A stretch of 64,000 bases of DNA from Arbacia lixula (taxonomy: Eukaryota > Echinodermata > Echinoidea > Arbacioida > Arbaciidae), in NCBI GenBank assembly GCA_963669155.1, contig OZ022587.1:1753808-1817807 (forward strand). Reading direction: 5' to 3'. A model generated the notes under the pieces. It was not told the origin of the DNA, did not search any database, and saw nothing but the letters and a program-made list of their open reading frames with translations. Below, piece after piece: positions 25,701 through 40,264 of the stretch. The position numbers and the translations under genes were made by a program. The first letter of the stretch is position 1; every line of letters begins with the position of its first letter.

Positions 25701-28700
25701 GCCATCTACGAGAAAATGAGGACCTTTCAACCATTGGTCATTATGAGCCTCAATGCGGTCCTAAGTACTCATTTTAAATTTCAGGATTTAAACCTCTATA
25801 AACGATTTTGACGTGATTTCTATCACATAATCCTGAAACCACAAGAAAACAGTACTTATGATTATGCTCGACTGGTCATTTCATTTTTTGTTTAGAGATT
25901 GGTGTACGAAATTAAGAAAAAGTATCTATTTCAAATTCCAGGGCCAATGACCTCCTCTCTTGAACAACAAAAATAATCTCAAGGGCTGAATTCAAAATTA
26001 CAGGAGGGGTCAAGTTGCAAACTCTGATATATCCCTTTTTTCCAAAATTGTTCATTGTATTTTGCAAAGCTGTGTTGTTTTTTATGCGCTCATGTGGCTG
26101 CATTTTTTTTTTTATTCATTCCTGCTCTGATTTCAGACGGAGACAACATCATTCAGGATACCCTTACCGTTCTTGGAGTGACGAATGACCTTATTCGAGT
26201 TGTCTTCCTCTCAGACAACGACTTCTTCATTAACGGGAATTTAGAATTATGTGACGAGACAGATGGAGTGTTTTCCTTCGATGTCAGTGGTGGTGAAGTA
26301 TTTAATGTCGTTGTGGTCCTTCCAGGAGAGAACATTACAAGGACCTTAAGAGCAGGTGCGTTGACAGACCAATTAATTGATGTGTGTTTTTTTTAGAAAG
26401 CAATACAAGCAAATCCCACACCGCACCGTTTTCTATCTAGCACCAAAGTGATAAAAAACAGTATAAACATTGTAGCAAAGAAATTATGACATTTCCAAAA
26501 TAGGTTAATATACAAATGTATTCTTGAAATATCTTTAAAACATCTTGCATGTACAGCTTATATCCAGAATTTGAACTACGTAAACCATCTCAACTCGGCA
26601 CTGTGTTCATGATGTGTAAACGCCAGAAATCAATGTACTCCTGAAATGTAAATGACCTTTGATCGCCAAGTGTCTATTCAGTGTAATGTCTGACACACTG
26701 TATTTGCCAATTTGGAAACTTCACCCCAAAGCACTTGTTTTCGTCACATTTTTGGAGCAGAATTCTCTTTAATATGATATAAAGATCTCTAAAATTGCCT
26801 TTCGTATAGTAGCCGGGTAGGAACTTTCAGGAGACACCAAACTACAAAATTTCAACCGTCGTCTGCTCTTAGTGAGTGCACATGAAGATGTGACGTTGTG
26901 TGCCCAGCCAGCTTATCTGCCTAGCAGTATGTACGGTTTAAAGAGCAGTGCGCATCGTTTTCACTCTTGCCTGCATTGCTGCCGGTATTTCTTTTCAAAA
27001 CTGAGTAAGATAAATGGATTGAGTTGGTTCCCCCGTTACTTAATTCCTATAGTTATTCATTGTGATGTTTTGTGATTTTTTTAAGGTGAATAAAATCTGT
27101 AAACGTCCACGGATGAGCGGTAAGAGTGAATTGACTAACGATTGTCAAGCTGTTTGCTACCCATTTCAGGTTTCATTTCAGTAAAGTGGATTTTTTTTTA
27201 AATATTTTTTTTTTCTAAATTTCTTGTTAAAAATATGCCAACTAAAAACTGAAGTGTGCCAAACATGGTGGTCGGCCAAGTGTTCCATTGCAGAGATCAT
27301 CTTCAATAGCGAATAAAACGACTCAAAATTACTTGCCTTGAATACAGGATAATATTCTTGAGGAACTAAAAACGTTGAAGTGTGAATACATTTCTTTGTG
27401 ATTTTAACAATAGGTGCATAATAAAGCATTGTGTTAACTAATCACTACTGTACCGCATTGCGATTTGTTTGTACAACAGACCCTGATCCCGTGGGTGAAC
27501 TGGCAGAACAGTTTAACGGAGAGATTGTGTGGGAATCTATGGGAACCTTTGATGTTACTCTTGTGAGAGTTGTGTCATCATTGCACGACAGGTTCTTCGA
27601 CCCAGGACTCACATTTTACATACACGAATCATCAGCAGTAAGCAAAACTTCTTATGTTTGTCTCATTGTTTGTAACTCTAAGCCTAATTCCCAAATCTTA
27701 AACTGTTGTAGGCAAAATGGAGATAAGGCAAGGTAACATTAATTGCACTGTAGTATAATACCTCATGTCCTATCTTTACATTGTGTACCTTTTCTGGGGC
27801 GTCTGACCGTCCGGACTCCGTTTGCACAATATTTTGAAAACTGTGCAACGGATTTTTTTTTACAAACTTGATAACTGTATGTAATCTATAAAACCAACGA
27901 ACTCTGATCAATTGAGGTAAAATCGGACAGAGGTCAAAGGTTACAGGTCAATGAATTTTGTCAAAAAATACCCTAAATGTCCGTTTTGAAAGCTTTCTAC
28001 AATATTTTAGAAATGTTTAATGGATTTAATACTTGTGATTAATCTATAAGACCAATAAACTGTGGAAAATGAGGTCATATGGAGAGAGGTCAAAGCTCAA
28101 AGATAAAAAAAACTGCAAAAACTGCCAGAAATTGATATATTTTACAAAAAACGTGAATCCAATGTCATTCCTCGCATCAGCGATGTTACAAAGACACTGT
28201 ACGATATGAAGATAAAATGTGTACAAGTGTATGTCAAAAAATAAACAAAGGTGTATTCGTACAAACAGAGACATGGTATAATAAGATGTCAAATTTTGAA
28301 GAGTTAAAAGATCGATAAACTCTACCAAAATTCGCTAAAAATGGCCACAAAGTGATTTGTTTGGTAATAAATATATATTAAATGGGTTAGATTTAACCCA
28401 AATGTAATAAGACGATGTATTGCTTTATGGAGGTACATTAATGGATCTGAGGTCGAATCATTAAAATTATTGTTAAACAGATATCGTACAGATTTATGAG
28501 ATATGAGGTCCAATTCCTCAGAGGTCAGGTGAATGAACTTAATAAGGAATTGATTACTCCAATCTGATCAAAGCACGCGAGTTTTCTGAGGATAGAGTAT
28601 TATCGATTCAAACAAGGAGACATATTTCTTGACTGCGAGGCAGTCTAAATGCTTTTTAGTTAAATAGGCAAGATGGTAGAGGTAGGGTGCAGAGAATATT

Positions 28701-31700
28701 TTTCTTAGTGCTGTCTATTTGTATAATTTTGCTTTGCCTTAACATGTGCAAATGGAGTGTTCTATACGCTACATCATATTTGTGGTATAATTTTCTTTAC
28801 TTCCACTCGTTATAGTTGTATGTGAAGATTATTTTCTTTCCATTGTACATTTTTTTCTGTTTTTGTTTTCTTTCATCCAGGCAGGATACGAAATACCAGA
28901 CCTCCTCCCTACGACGCCGTACTCTGTTTACGTGTCACAGCTTCTAGAGGCCACAGATGAATTCGAAGAACAAGTGGGGGAAGAGCTTATGACTTCATTT
29001 GTATCAGGTAAGATGACAGGCCGTTGGTATTAGCTAAATGTTAACTCTTTATGTGCCAATTTTGTTGAGTTATGTGCAGAGTCCAATGATGAAGGAATAT
29101 GACAAAGAGAAGTAAACCATACTGAGGACGCCAGGAGACTATTCTTCAAACATTTACATTCACTTTAAACTCTTCAAAGATGGCTAATCCTGAGATAAAT
29201 GAATTTGATTGAAAGCCCGTTAATAGTTTCTACTGTGTGTTCTTTTAAAATCTTCCCACATGAGGCATGCTACTTTTGGGTACTATGAATATTAACGTCG
29301 CACAAAGTGGATACATGGAAGTTGGACTCCCTTGACTAAAAAAGACTGAGGACATGATATGGTAGACCTTATCCATGAACAAGCCAAAGTATCATCGGGA
29401 ACCAGGGCCTTCTCGGAGCAAAACTTATCATTATTTGGCTTTTAAATTGGCAAAATTAGTTGCTTCAAATGAGATTGTCATTAAGAGATAGAGCACATAT
29501 TTCTATGTTAATTAACATACTGGTTAATACCATAAAATTTAAGGCAATATTTGTACCAAATTGAACAAAAATCATTTTAAAATTAATAAATAACAGTAAA
29601 TGCTCAGAATTTATTAATCTTGTGCAGAAATGTATGTTCTTTCATGTGATGCATCTATTGGTTTTATTTGTTGATATTCAAGTGCAAGTTAATTGTTTTC
29701 CGTAACTGATACACTAAAAATATGGTATTCAGTCTAAAACACATATTGAAATAAAATCAATCAGAACACTTTACTGTATTGTGATATGTCGACATAATAT
29801 GATTTATATAATTCAAAATACATTACTCTTTACACATTCCCTTTCTATTCATCGGACGATATACAAAATAAAGGCAATACTAAATAAATATATATGTGAA
29901 TACATTAATGAATACAAAATAAGGTACGACATAAAAGATAGGGGAAGTAAGCGGTGACGGGTGGGATGGATCGATGTTAAAAAAAATCAATGCTTTTTTT
30001 AAAAAAGTTTGAACATGTATGTGTATGTGTGTTTATCTTGAAACAAGCTGCACGGCCGGATGATACTTGATTTCTGTATCTTACAAGATTATAGTGCATC
30101 AACGCCAGCTATGTGTTCTTATAACAAGCGTTCTTTAAGCTTTCTTTGTTTAATGTGTGTCGAATGGCCGTTTTATGGTTGAATGTAAGGAATTTTAATA
30201 TTTTGGTGAATAGCAATGTGGACACTATAGTAGCGAGGACTATTCTGCTACATGGAATATGATAATGTGTTGATTGTCTAATTGGATATGAGTGACAAAC
30301 AACTTTAGAAAATTGGTGAATTAAGGGTTAAGGGTGTTACCACATGCAAGAATACCGTATTGTAGGTGAGGAACAATAAGTATAACATGGGTTTTACTCC
30401 GGAACGGCGTGTTAATGGTACTTGGTATTGTTCACTTGTTTATTCTTCATCACTCCATCACAAGTTGAGAGTCACGTTAAGACTCTAGAATAGAACAGAT
30501 TGTTGCAAGGAAGGACCATACATACACAGTTATATTATCGAATTATGTTTTAGGATGTGTTCATTGCACATTGGTTTAAGTCATGTTGGAGCAAGTCGAG
30601 TCAGTGTTGCATCATTGTGATTCGTATGCAGATACTATACCGGCAGGGGATTTTAGAGTCCTAGTGCGTAACCTTGAGTCTACTGTTGAGGTGATCTGCG
30701 GAGGAACTGGAAATATTTCCGATGTTAACATCTCGCCCTCGGAAGGTGTCATCATAACTGAGGGAAAATACCGGCGCATCACCTTCTCAAACTTACTACC
30801 CGGTGTACTCTACAATGCAACCTATATGGACTTGGATGAGGTCCATCCCATATTTAGACTGCGTAAGTGCTTTATGGCTTCTCACCAGTACTTCCGCCAT
30901 ATTGTCTGGATTTGGAGCTTATAGTACCATAGCTACGATACGACTCAAATGTGTGGTCGTCGTGCTCTCCGTTGATGGGATCGGGGGTGGGGGCATTATG
31001 TTCCAGTAATAGGAAGATTTAAAAAAAAAAAAATCAGCTTCATTAGGGTTAAGCCAATGCTACAAATTTCATACAAAACAAGTGCGATATCAACATTTCG
31101 AATAAACCCGGGGGGGGGGGGTTGATTATGTCCCCAGTATTAGAAACATTCTAAATAGTCCAGTCAAATTTCATACAACAAATGAGTTTAAGGGTGATAT
31201 TAATATTTTTCATAAACTGGCATTCTGACGGTTATGTGTTATTTTTTTTACAGTAAAGGTTTCGACGCCTTAAAAATGCGATATACTCTATATATGGAAA
31301 TATAACGAGAAAAAACATACGAATTATTTTCAAAAGCGATGCGGTTTTACGTGTTTTGTTTAGAAATTCAGAGACAATGATGGGGAAACTTGATAACGTT
31401 CTTTTTTTGTTGTTGTTGTTAAAAAAGCTGTGTCAGAGCATAGCCCAGGTTGAAAATAAGTAGAATTCTGAGAGGGGAACAGATCAGGACTGTTTAGTCC
31501 TTATGAAGGACGTTATAGGACAATTCTGATGTTCGACTTGCAATCACATTTGACATCCCCGAGCTGTAAAAAATGCGTTTTGTATTCCCCGCATACATGT
31601 TGCACAAATTCCTTTCCTCCTTTTCTTATTCCTCATTTAATTGTTCTTGATATGTCAGGTGTGCATTGCAAAGCTAGGAAATAGTATTTGGGGCTTGTAT

Positions 31701-33910
31701 TTGTGTTGTTTTGGCGCTTATAAATTATATAAATTTTGTGTCAATATTGCTTTACATATTGCATACTTGATGGATATAACCATACGGTCTGTAATACTTA
31801 CAGACCTTCTTTTTCGTGGACCCTTTTCACAAGAAACAGTATGTCTATTTGTATTTTACTTGATAAAGTTCTTATTCGTTTTTCGTTCTTCATACTGGAA
31901 TGTATATATATATAAATATATATAAGAAGTATAGAGGTTGCGATGGCGCTGATTACTAGGTGAAGACAAACAAATTAAATGAAACGCCGGAGAAGAAAAA
32001 TAATTCGAATGTTCGGTCATAGACCTTTATCTTGACCGAAAATTCGAATTATTTTTCTTCTCCGGCGTTTCATTTAATTTGTTTGTCTTCACTTATATAT
32101 ATATATATATATATATTGTGAAAGAAGTGGATGAAGAGAACAATGGTAGGCGTAATTTAAATCAAGGTTCCCCAGAGCTATCTACCCTTTGGAAAAATTG
32201 GTGATGCCGAAAAAATGTCTCTGCCGGGAATCGAACCCGGGCCCCCAGCTTTGAACGCCGGTGCCTTAACCACTAGACCACAAAGACGGGTTAGTGGCTA
32301 AGGCGACCCCGATCCGATTGACCGTCAGATTGACAAATTCTCGACACAATACCAATTATAATTTCCTTTGTCGGGTGTAGGTGGATTTTGAACAATGACA
32401 AGCCGCCATGCCTCAGCTGGATCAAAGCTATTACTTTGATGCAGTACACGTATGGGAGAAAGTATGTAAATGTGAGAAATTATACATAAACAACAGCTTT
32501 GGCAACTGTTTTATTTAAATATTTTGTGAAAGAAATGGATGAAGATAACAATGGTAGGCGTAGCTTAAATCAAGGTTCCCCAGAGCTATCTACCCATTGG
32601 AAAAATTGGTGATGCCGAAAAAATGTCTCTGCCGGGAATCGAACCCGGGCCCCCAGCTTTGAACGCCGGTGCCTTAACCACTAGACCACAGAGACGGGTT
32701 AGTGGCTAAGGCGACCCCGATCCGATTGACCGTCAGATTGACAAATTCTCGACACAATACCAATTATAATTTCCTTTGTCGGGTGTAGGTGGATTTTGAA
32801 CAATGACAAGCCGCCATGCCTCAGCTGGATCAAAGCTATTACTCTGATGCAGTACACGTATGGGAGAAAGTATATAAATGTGAGAAATTATACATATACA
32901 AGAGCTATACAACAACTATTTAACTCTTTGTGCGTTCACCTCTGAACCCCCTGTGCGTTGCATTAATTTGAGTGTGCGCATATTCCAATGAACTCTTGTC
33001 GGAGTAGTAGCTTTCAAGAGCTATAACTTTTTATTAGATTGTTGTGAGGAAAAATAGTGTACATATAAAATATAGAGAATTGCATGGGCTTTCCACTCAT
33101 ATGTATTTTGTCTAGCAGTTAAGGAGCTACTGTATCACAGGGCTTTACTTGTGCAGAACATTTGGAAAAAAAATGTCAATGTGTTCAGTTGTGCTAATGT
33201 AATTGATATGTTGAACTCTTCATTGGCTGTAAATTGCAGGGAAATTATTACAGTTATTTTGGTAAGACCATGACCTTTCTATTGATATCAAAATCACTAA
33301 GTTTTGAAAAGAAGAAAGTTCGATGCAGGAAGTGCATAGAAAAGCCTGTATGGCCAAGAATTTGGCTCGATTAGTACTCTAGGAGCTCTTTGTGTTGTAA
33401 TACAAAGAGATCGCCTACAATGCGGACATGTACACGCACCCACTTAGACCGTGACCTTTCTATTGATATCAAAATCAATAAATGTTGAAAAGAAGAAAGT
33501 TCGATACAGGATGTGCATAGAAAAGCCTGTATGGCCAAGAATTTGGCTTGGTTAGGACTCTAGGAGCTCTTTGTGTTGTAATACAAAGAGATCGCCTACA
33601 ATGCGTACACGTACACGCACCCACATAATCACAGTACAATAACAAGGAACTTGTGTGATTTTCTTCTGTACTGCACTGTACAAGATGGAAAAATACCGAA
33701 ACAAAATGATCAAAATTCTCCGAAATCTTCTATGTAACCCTATGCTGCAACGCGAACGAGCGGAGAGCCTGTTACAGTGACGATCGCGAGCAATAGTACC
33801 GAACAGTGGTACGGTTCGCAGTACGCACACATTTCCATTTCCATTCACCTACGTGTGTTCTGTGCAAAATTGCGAACGAAACGTACGAAGAGTTAAATAG
33901 TTTAAGCTGT

Positions 33911-33961
<51 letters not shown>

Positions 33962-36900
33962 GTGTGTGCAAATTAAGATTGAATCTTGAATCTGGGCTGA
34001 TCCCTTGTTGATGTTGTCAGGTCCGGCAGCCGCCGAGGATGTGACAGTCATCAACAGTACTGCGACATCCGTCACTTTGCGGATCACCGCCGGAGCAGGA
34101 ACCGCAGACATCTTTGACGTAGCCCTGACACCCCGCCCCGCTGCCATCAACGTCACTCAGGACTTCGCAGAGGAGGTGGTGTTCAACGTTCTTGACCTCC
34201 TCCCTGGGACGGTCTACGATGTGGTGGTCGTAGCCAGTGTTGGAGCTGTCAATGTTGAGAAAGCTGCATTCAGCCCTGAGCTGAACGCCACATTTTCAAC
34301 AGGTACATGAATAAAGCAAAGCATAAGGTTGCCATCGTCATATCATACCATGTCTTTGCCCTTGTCGTTATTGTGGGTCTGATAGTCTTTGTCAACCTTA
34401 GCTCCATGTTCCACTGACATTGATATTACCATTTGTCATCCCAAATAATACCACATTAGAGTAAAGAGTTAAAGAGTTAAACAAGTAAAACCGATCAAAT
34501 TTTTTGGAAAATATTAATGTGAACAAAAATTACCCACGCGTAAGACACAAATCAGTTGGAATGTAGTGTACAAGCAGAAAACTGGGATGTTTTTTTATCG
34601 AAGGCTGGTATATCAGCTACGTATATCAGCTTCAATGAATCGCGTATAAAGTAGCAAAACTAATTTTAAATTCATTCACTCACCTTTCAGAAGACCTGTT
34701 AAACTTTTCCTCTTATTCAATTCACCATAGCTTCACATTTTCTTTTTTTTTTATCATGTACAGCAAAGCATTTCACCTAATCGTCTCTAGCATTTGCCAA
34801 AAAAAAATATAACAATATATTACCCTCTCCTGTTAAATCAAGTTTTTGTTTTTACAACTAGTTAGGTGCTATGATTATTCGTTTATTAATTTCCAGGCAT
34901 CACCTTTCCCAAGTCAAACTTTTTTTATCATGTACTTCTTGGTTGATTCTTGGTTGATGCTGATGCAAGCAGTGCTCTACACATCCATTGTAATATACAT
35001 TATTTTGTACAACGTAATAAATGAACAAGCCGTAATACCAGTACATATACATGTGTCTTAAAATCAACAATATCATGTGTCATATGAGTGCCCTTCTTTC
35101 TTAGATCCATTTTTTTTGTGCTAATTTGTTTGTGATACATAACTTTATCAAAATTCGTTTAAGATAACCAGTTGTCCTTAACGTTTTGTCTTGTCTTCCA
35201 GCTTCCTTTCCACACTTTTTGTTAACATAACTTCATTTGGCAGCATTCGTAATCCGGAATAGACACTTAAATATCAATACTGATAAACACACATAACTTG
35301 CTATTTGATTTATAGATACACCCCCATGTGAGCATCTATTTTACATTTGTAGGCTTCTTATTCCTACTTGCATTGCTAAATTCCATATGCTTTTGTTCTA
35401 ATGTAATAAATTAGAGCCGATCACACGTGGACCAGGTTCAACCGCAACCCATTTTGGTAAGCTTACATTTTCAGCAAAAATGTTACTCGAATTTCTTTAC
35501 AATTCCATATTTTGAATTGTTTTACCAATCCTGCAAACTTAGTTCCCCAGGTTAGCCGGGCTGCACGAATTAATAGAACTTTTCTTCTTTATATGCATTA
35601 TCGTTTTTCTTTTTTTACATCGATCATATTATTAAAAGATTTGCTATGAATATCATTTTTGAAAACACTTCAAGATGAAAAAAGAATAGGATAAATTGAG
35701 AAACTCTCCTTAATTTGTGCACATAGTACGAGCTAAATGTTTGAGAAAAAATTATATTGTGATAAAATTGAAGTCTTGGAAATATTCTAAGACATTACAA
35801 TTTTCGGTTTAAATTTCATATATATTTAAAATCCACCACAAGTGTACTATCTTATCGTACACTCTACCCATGGACTTCATACGATGTGAGATAATGTTAT
35901 CTGTGAAATTGGTCAACATTTTTTTTCCAAAGCGGCCATTTTCAAACAACCCTGTCTGGTGGTCCCCCCAAATTGAGGTTTGTTCGATGTACAAAACTCG
36001 TTTCCTTAACATCCCATTAACTGTACACATCCACACTGGGAAGAAATGAACTGAGTGTTTTGTCAACACTAACGAGTGTTGTGTATGTTTCCTCGATTTT
36101 ACAGCTAGTACCGCTGCTCCTACGTCACCTGCAAGCAGTCAACAAACAAATGCTGTGTCGGGTAAACACTTCTACATAATCACGAACTAATCACAACAAG
36201 TCAATCTCATGTATGTGTTTTGTCAGTTAACATATCTCTATGTGATATATCCAAACAAAGAATACAGATGATATCTTCTATGTATACAAATCGTTTCCTC
36301 AATAATCACAGTGACTGTACAAATCCACTTACGGTAGATGACATACTAGGGTAGTCACATGGACTATATAGATATTTCGACCGCACTGAACTCTATAGCA
36401 GGATGTTATACACCAAGCATTTTAATGCATCAGCTTTATTGAGCTTTGCTTCGTGTCTTTTATCATCACATCACGGCATTCCCTCCTATTTTTAAATCCG
36501 TACTTTGACCTCATACTTTCACAAATGTAGACAGAAAGCTACAATTGCACTGAATTAGTATGTTAATTATGCTCCATCTAAATATGTTCATTTCACAAGA
36601 AATGAATAAAATGCACATGTAATTGTTATCTCAGATATTAAAGTATTTACATTATTGTTCATTATCAAAGTACAATAGAAATTGAATATTTATTTTGATG
36701 TAAAGGTTCACCTGGAGGTGCTATGCCATGCAGTGGTCTGAGCCCTGGTGCTATGGCAGCCTTGATTGTCCTGGCGATTCTTCTTATTATCTCTGTTTGC
36801 ATCAATATTTTACTATTCGTGCTATGGAGAAGGGACCGTATTAAGCGAGGTTTGTCATTTAGACGTAGACTTCTATTATCACCCAGTGCAATTTACGGAA

Positions 36901-39900
36901 TGTCACCAGGAAACCCAAAATGAGCAAAATGACCACAATCCTTGACTTCCTTGGCTCAATGCATCATTGCCTATTTGATGCACTTTGGTTATTAGTCATG
37001 TAAGTACCAAGTGTCAGTTAAAAGCTTTGCATGTATCGAATAAGAAGCTGTAATCAAATGACAAAGCGCGTCCCCCAAGCATAACTTAGATTTCTAGAGC
37101 AACGATTCACATTTGATCTTTATATGCCAAGGACATTGTCCAAATGAAATATGACACTTACCAATTGTGTAGATTTGAGCGATCAATAAATGAATTTCAG
37201 TGAAGCAAGGACACCTCACTAAGTTGAACATATAAAATGAGTATCTATATTTATATTTTGTCCCATTTTGTAGGACAACCTGCTGACAAAGGAGAAAAAA
37301 TCAGGTAAATACATCAAGTTATATTTGAACCTCTAAAAGAACATAATTATTTTTTTTTGTTCCAAACGGCCGCGCATACTACAACTAAATGTTTGACCCA
37401 TCGAAATGTTCAATACTATTGCAACTGAATAATCCTATATCACCATAAATACATATCAGTGAGTTTGTATTCATATCGTATTTTTTGTTGGTATCTTAAA
37501 AGTGGAATCTATGTAGGTGTTTTTTTTTTTTATCAAGAATGACTTCTTGGTTCGAAAAGAGGGCGTCCGCGTTGTGTTTTGCCCGTAATGTTGGTTTGTA
37601 TTGATTCAATTTCACGTCAGTATGGAAACACGTTCTATGTCAACGATTCATTGCAGAGAACGAGACAAAGCGCAGGAGGGAAATGCCGCTCAAGCCTATG
37701 AGATGGTTCAAAGTACATTACATGGTGAGAGTCTTTACCCTTCCTTCATAACCTGATGTCATGATAAAACTCTTTGAATGTTTTTGGTATGATGGGCTAA
37801 GAGGGTAAGGGTGGGATTTGCTTGCTTATTCATGTACAGGTGGCAAATGCCATAAGCCATACCTTATTGTTGAAGCTGTCATGCGGGGAAAAGTACATGA
37901 AAAGTACTACATGTATACTCGTTTTTTGCCGACGTATCTTCTAAAGGAATGAAGGTAAACGGATTGGTTACGGAACTTGGGCTAGCACAGTTTTGTAAAA
38001 AAAGGATTAAAAAACGTTTTTTTAAGGACTTATATTCTCAGCGTTTTCAAATGAACTATATTAAAGACCTCCAAATGCACTACACCCCCTTCCCAACAAA
38101 AGAGAGAAAGGAAAAATATAGAATAGTTTCGGCCTAGTCAGCAATCATAGTTTCGAGGAAATAAAGACGGTCTATCGATGATGAGTATCTGCAATTAATT
38201 ATGCATTTGAACGAAGTATGCATGGAAAAGTAGAAATAATATGTATTAAAAGGCTATGCTTTCGAGAAATTATTAGCAAATTATAAGTGTCATTAAATGC
38301 ATTGGTGATGTAGAACTATCATATCGCACTAAAATCACCTTATTCAGCAGCAGCATACACGCCGTCTAATCTGGCAATGCTGGGTGAAATCTCCATAGCT
38401 GGGAAAGATGTGTCGTTCTTCTCGCGACTGGGCCCCATCGGATGCGGGGAGTTCGGGGCGATGTGGACGGGAGCACTCCGCTCAGAACGTGGGCAGCTGC
38501 CCGTGGCTATCAGAAACGTACCGGGTATGTCTGTATTTTTTTTTCTTGTCTGCACTTAGCGTTTTAAGAACAGTAGAAGTAAATAATGTTATAACTATTG
38601 GTGTGTTGATTAGTTTAGTATTAACAATGGTTTCATTGTGGAAGAAGAAGCTGCTTTACTCAGACGTATATTTTGTGTTCCGTTTCTTATTATAGATCAC
38701 GTGACCAAGTCAACCAATATTGACCAATCATCGAAGATCCTGTCAAAGCTCCCAAATCATCCCAATGTTGTCACATGCATCGGTTACTGCGTAGGAAAGG
38801 GTACATGGACAACATATGTACAGCGAGTATTTGTTTAGTTTTATACAGAATTAGGTCGAATCTGCATGTCGGAGCCAATCTTTTGACAGAATAAAGATAT
38901 ATTCAAACAGACGTGCAGATCGATGTCAGTGGAGAGTTTCTTAATCACATTTTAACTTAAATTATAGTAGTAGACTATGGTGATGATGATGGTGGTGGTT
39001 TATACGGGTGGAAGGGTAAATGTGGGGTGGGGTAGTAGTGAGTGTGGTTGGGGTTTGGTAGTGGTACATTTATATACAGATTGAATATCACAATGGCGGA
39101 GGCTGTGGTAGTTAAGATGGTGACACCATAGGTTGCGGATGTTCTGTTATGGTAGTTGCAATGCTAGAGGTTGTGACAAATCAGGTAGCCGTGTGCGTGT
39201 TATGGTTGATGCGGTGGTGTTACGGGTTATGCAGGTAACATATGTAGTTAATAGTTATATGTGTTTATAAGCAAAACAGTCACGAATATGTTCTTGATTC
39301 CTTGGCCTAGAGTGTATTGCTTTTCAACGAGGTTTCTCTGTTACTTCGTATTGCAGCCAGCCTTCTTTATGAGTTGATACCAGGAGGGTCTCTCCTTACC
39401 CATCTCCAGACCAGTGGGGGACAATCCGCACCCACCTACAGCAACATCAAACCTACCAGACTGAATCTCGAAGAATCCAACATACTCAACTTAGCTTGGC
39501 AGGTCGCGACAGGCATGGACTTCTTGGCTTCTAGAAAGGTCAAAAAACTTACTTCTTATTTTACCAATTCGCAATTCTTTGTTCATATAACATGTAATTC
39601 TCTGAGATGCTGATGTCTCAGAATGTTTTTTTTTACACTTCCAAAATATAAATGAGTATACACACTCTTATATACGCCTACTTACACACACACACATACA
39701 TGATATTTGTATGCAAACTATTTAGAATAATAGTATCGCCAAAATATAATATTCAACTCGTTATTTAGGCCATAGACTTTTATCAAGAGTTTGTTTTTTT
39801 CAAATGTGTTGAAAATGTAGATGACAATACACACAGATTGAAACGATTTAGAAAAGTAGTTTGCTCCCTAGTTCGTTAATAGAACTTTATCAAGACTTTG

Positions 39901-40229
39901 TTCATTTTTTTTTTCAAAATTAGAATTTCAAAGGTATATTTCCGAAATGTTGAGCAAGCTACTCTTCTCCGGCGTTTATTTTTCTTTTCATTTTTAAACT
40001 ATGTATGAAAGTATGAAAAACAATTTAAAGTAATATGAATTTTATTACACTTGCGAGAATTCTCAACTCTTTCATGTGTTCCAGAATATGTACGAATGAA
40101 AAAAATAGTCTAGTAACGTGAGGAGTAGCAACCTGTACTTCACAATTTTATTGCAAGCTTTCGGATTGTGAGGCGTTCCTCTGTTTTTTGCTTGCATGTA
40201 TAGATATATATTTATATGTATATATATAA

Positions 40230-40264
<35 letters not shown>

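Noticed and set aside
32217..32695. Selenocysteine tRNA
   Set aside because: The anticodon fits, but the length (71 nt), short variable region and standard acceptor/T arms do not match tRNA-Sec.
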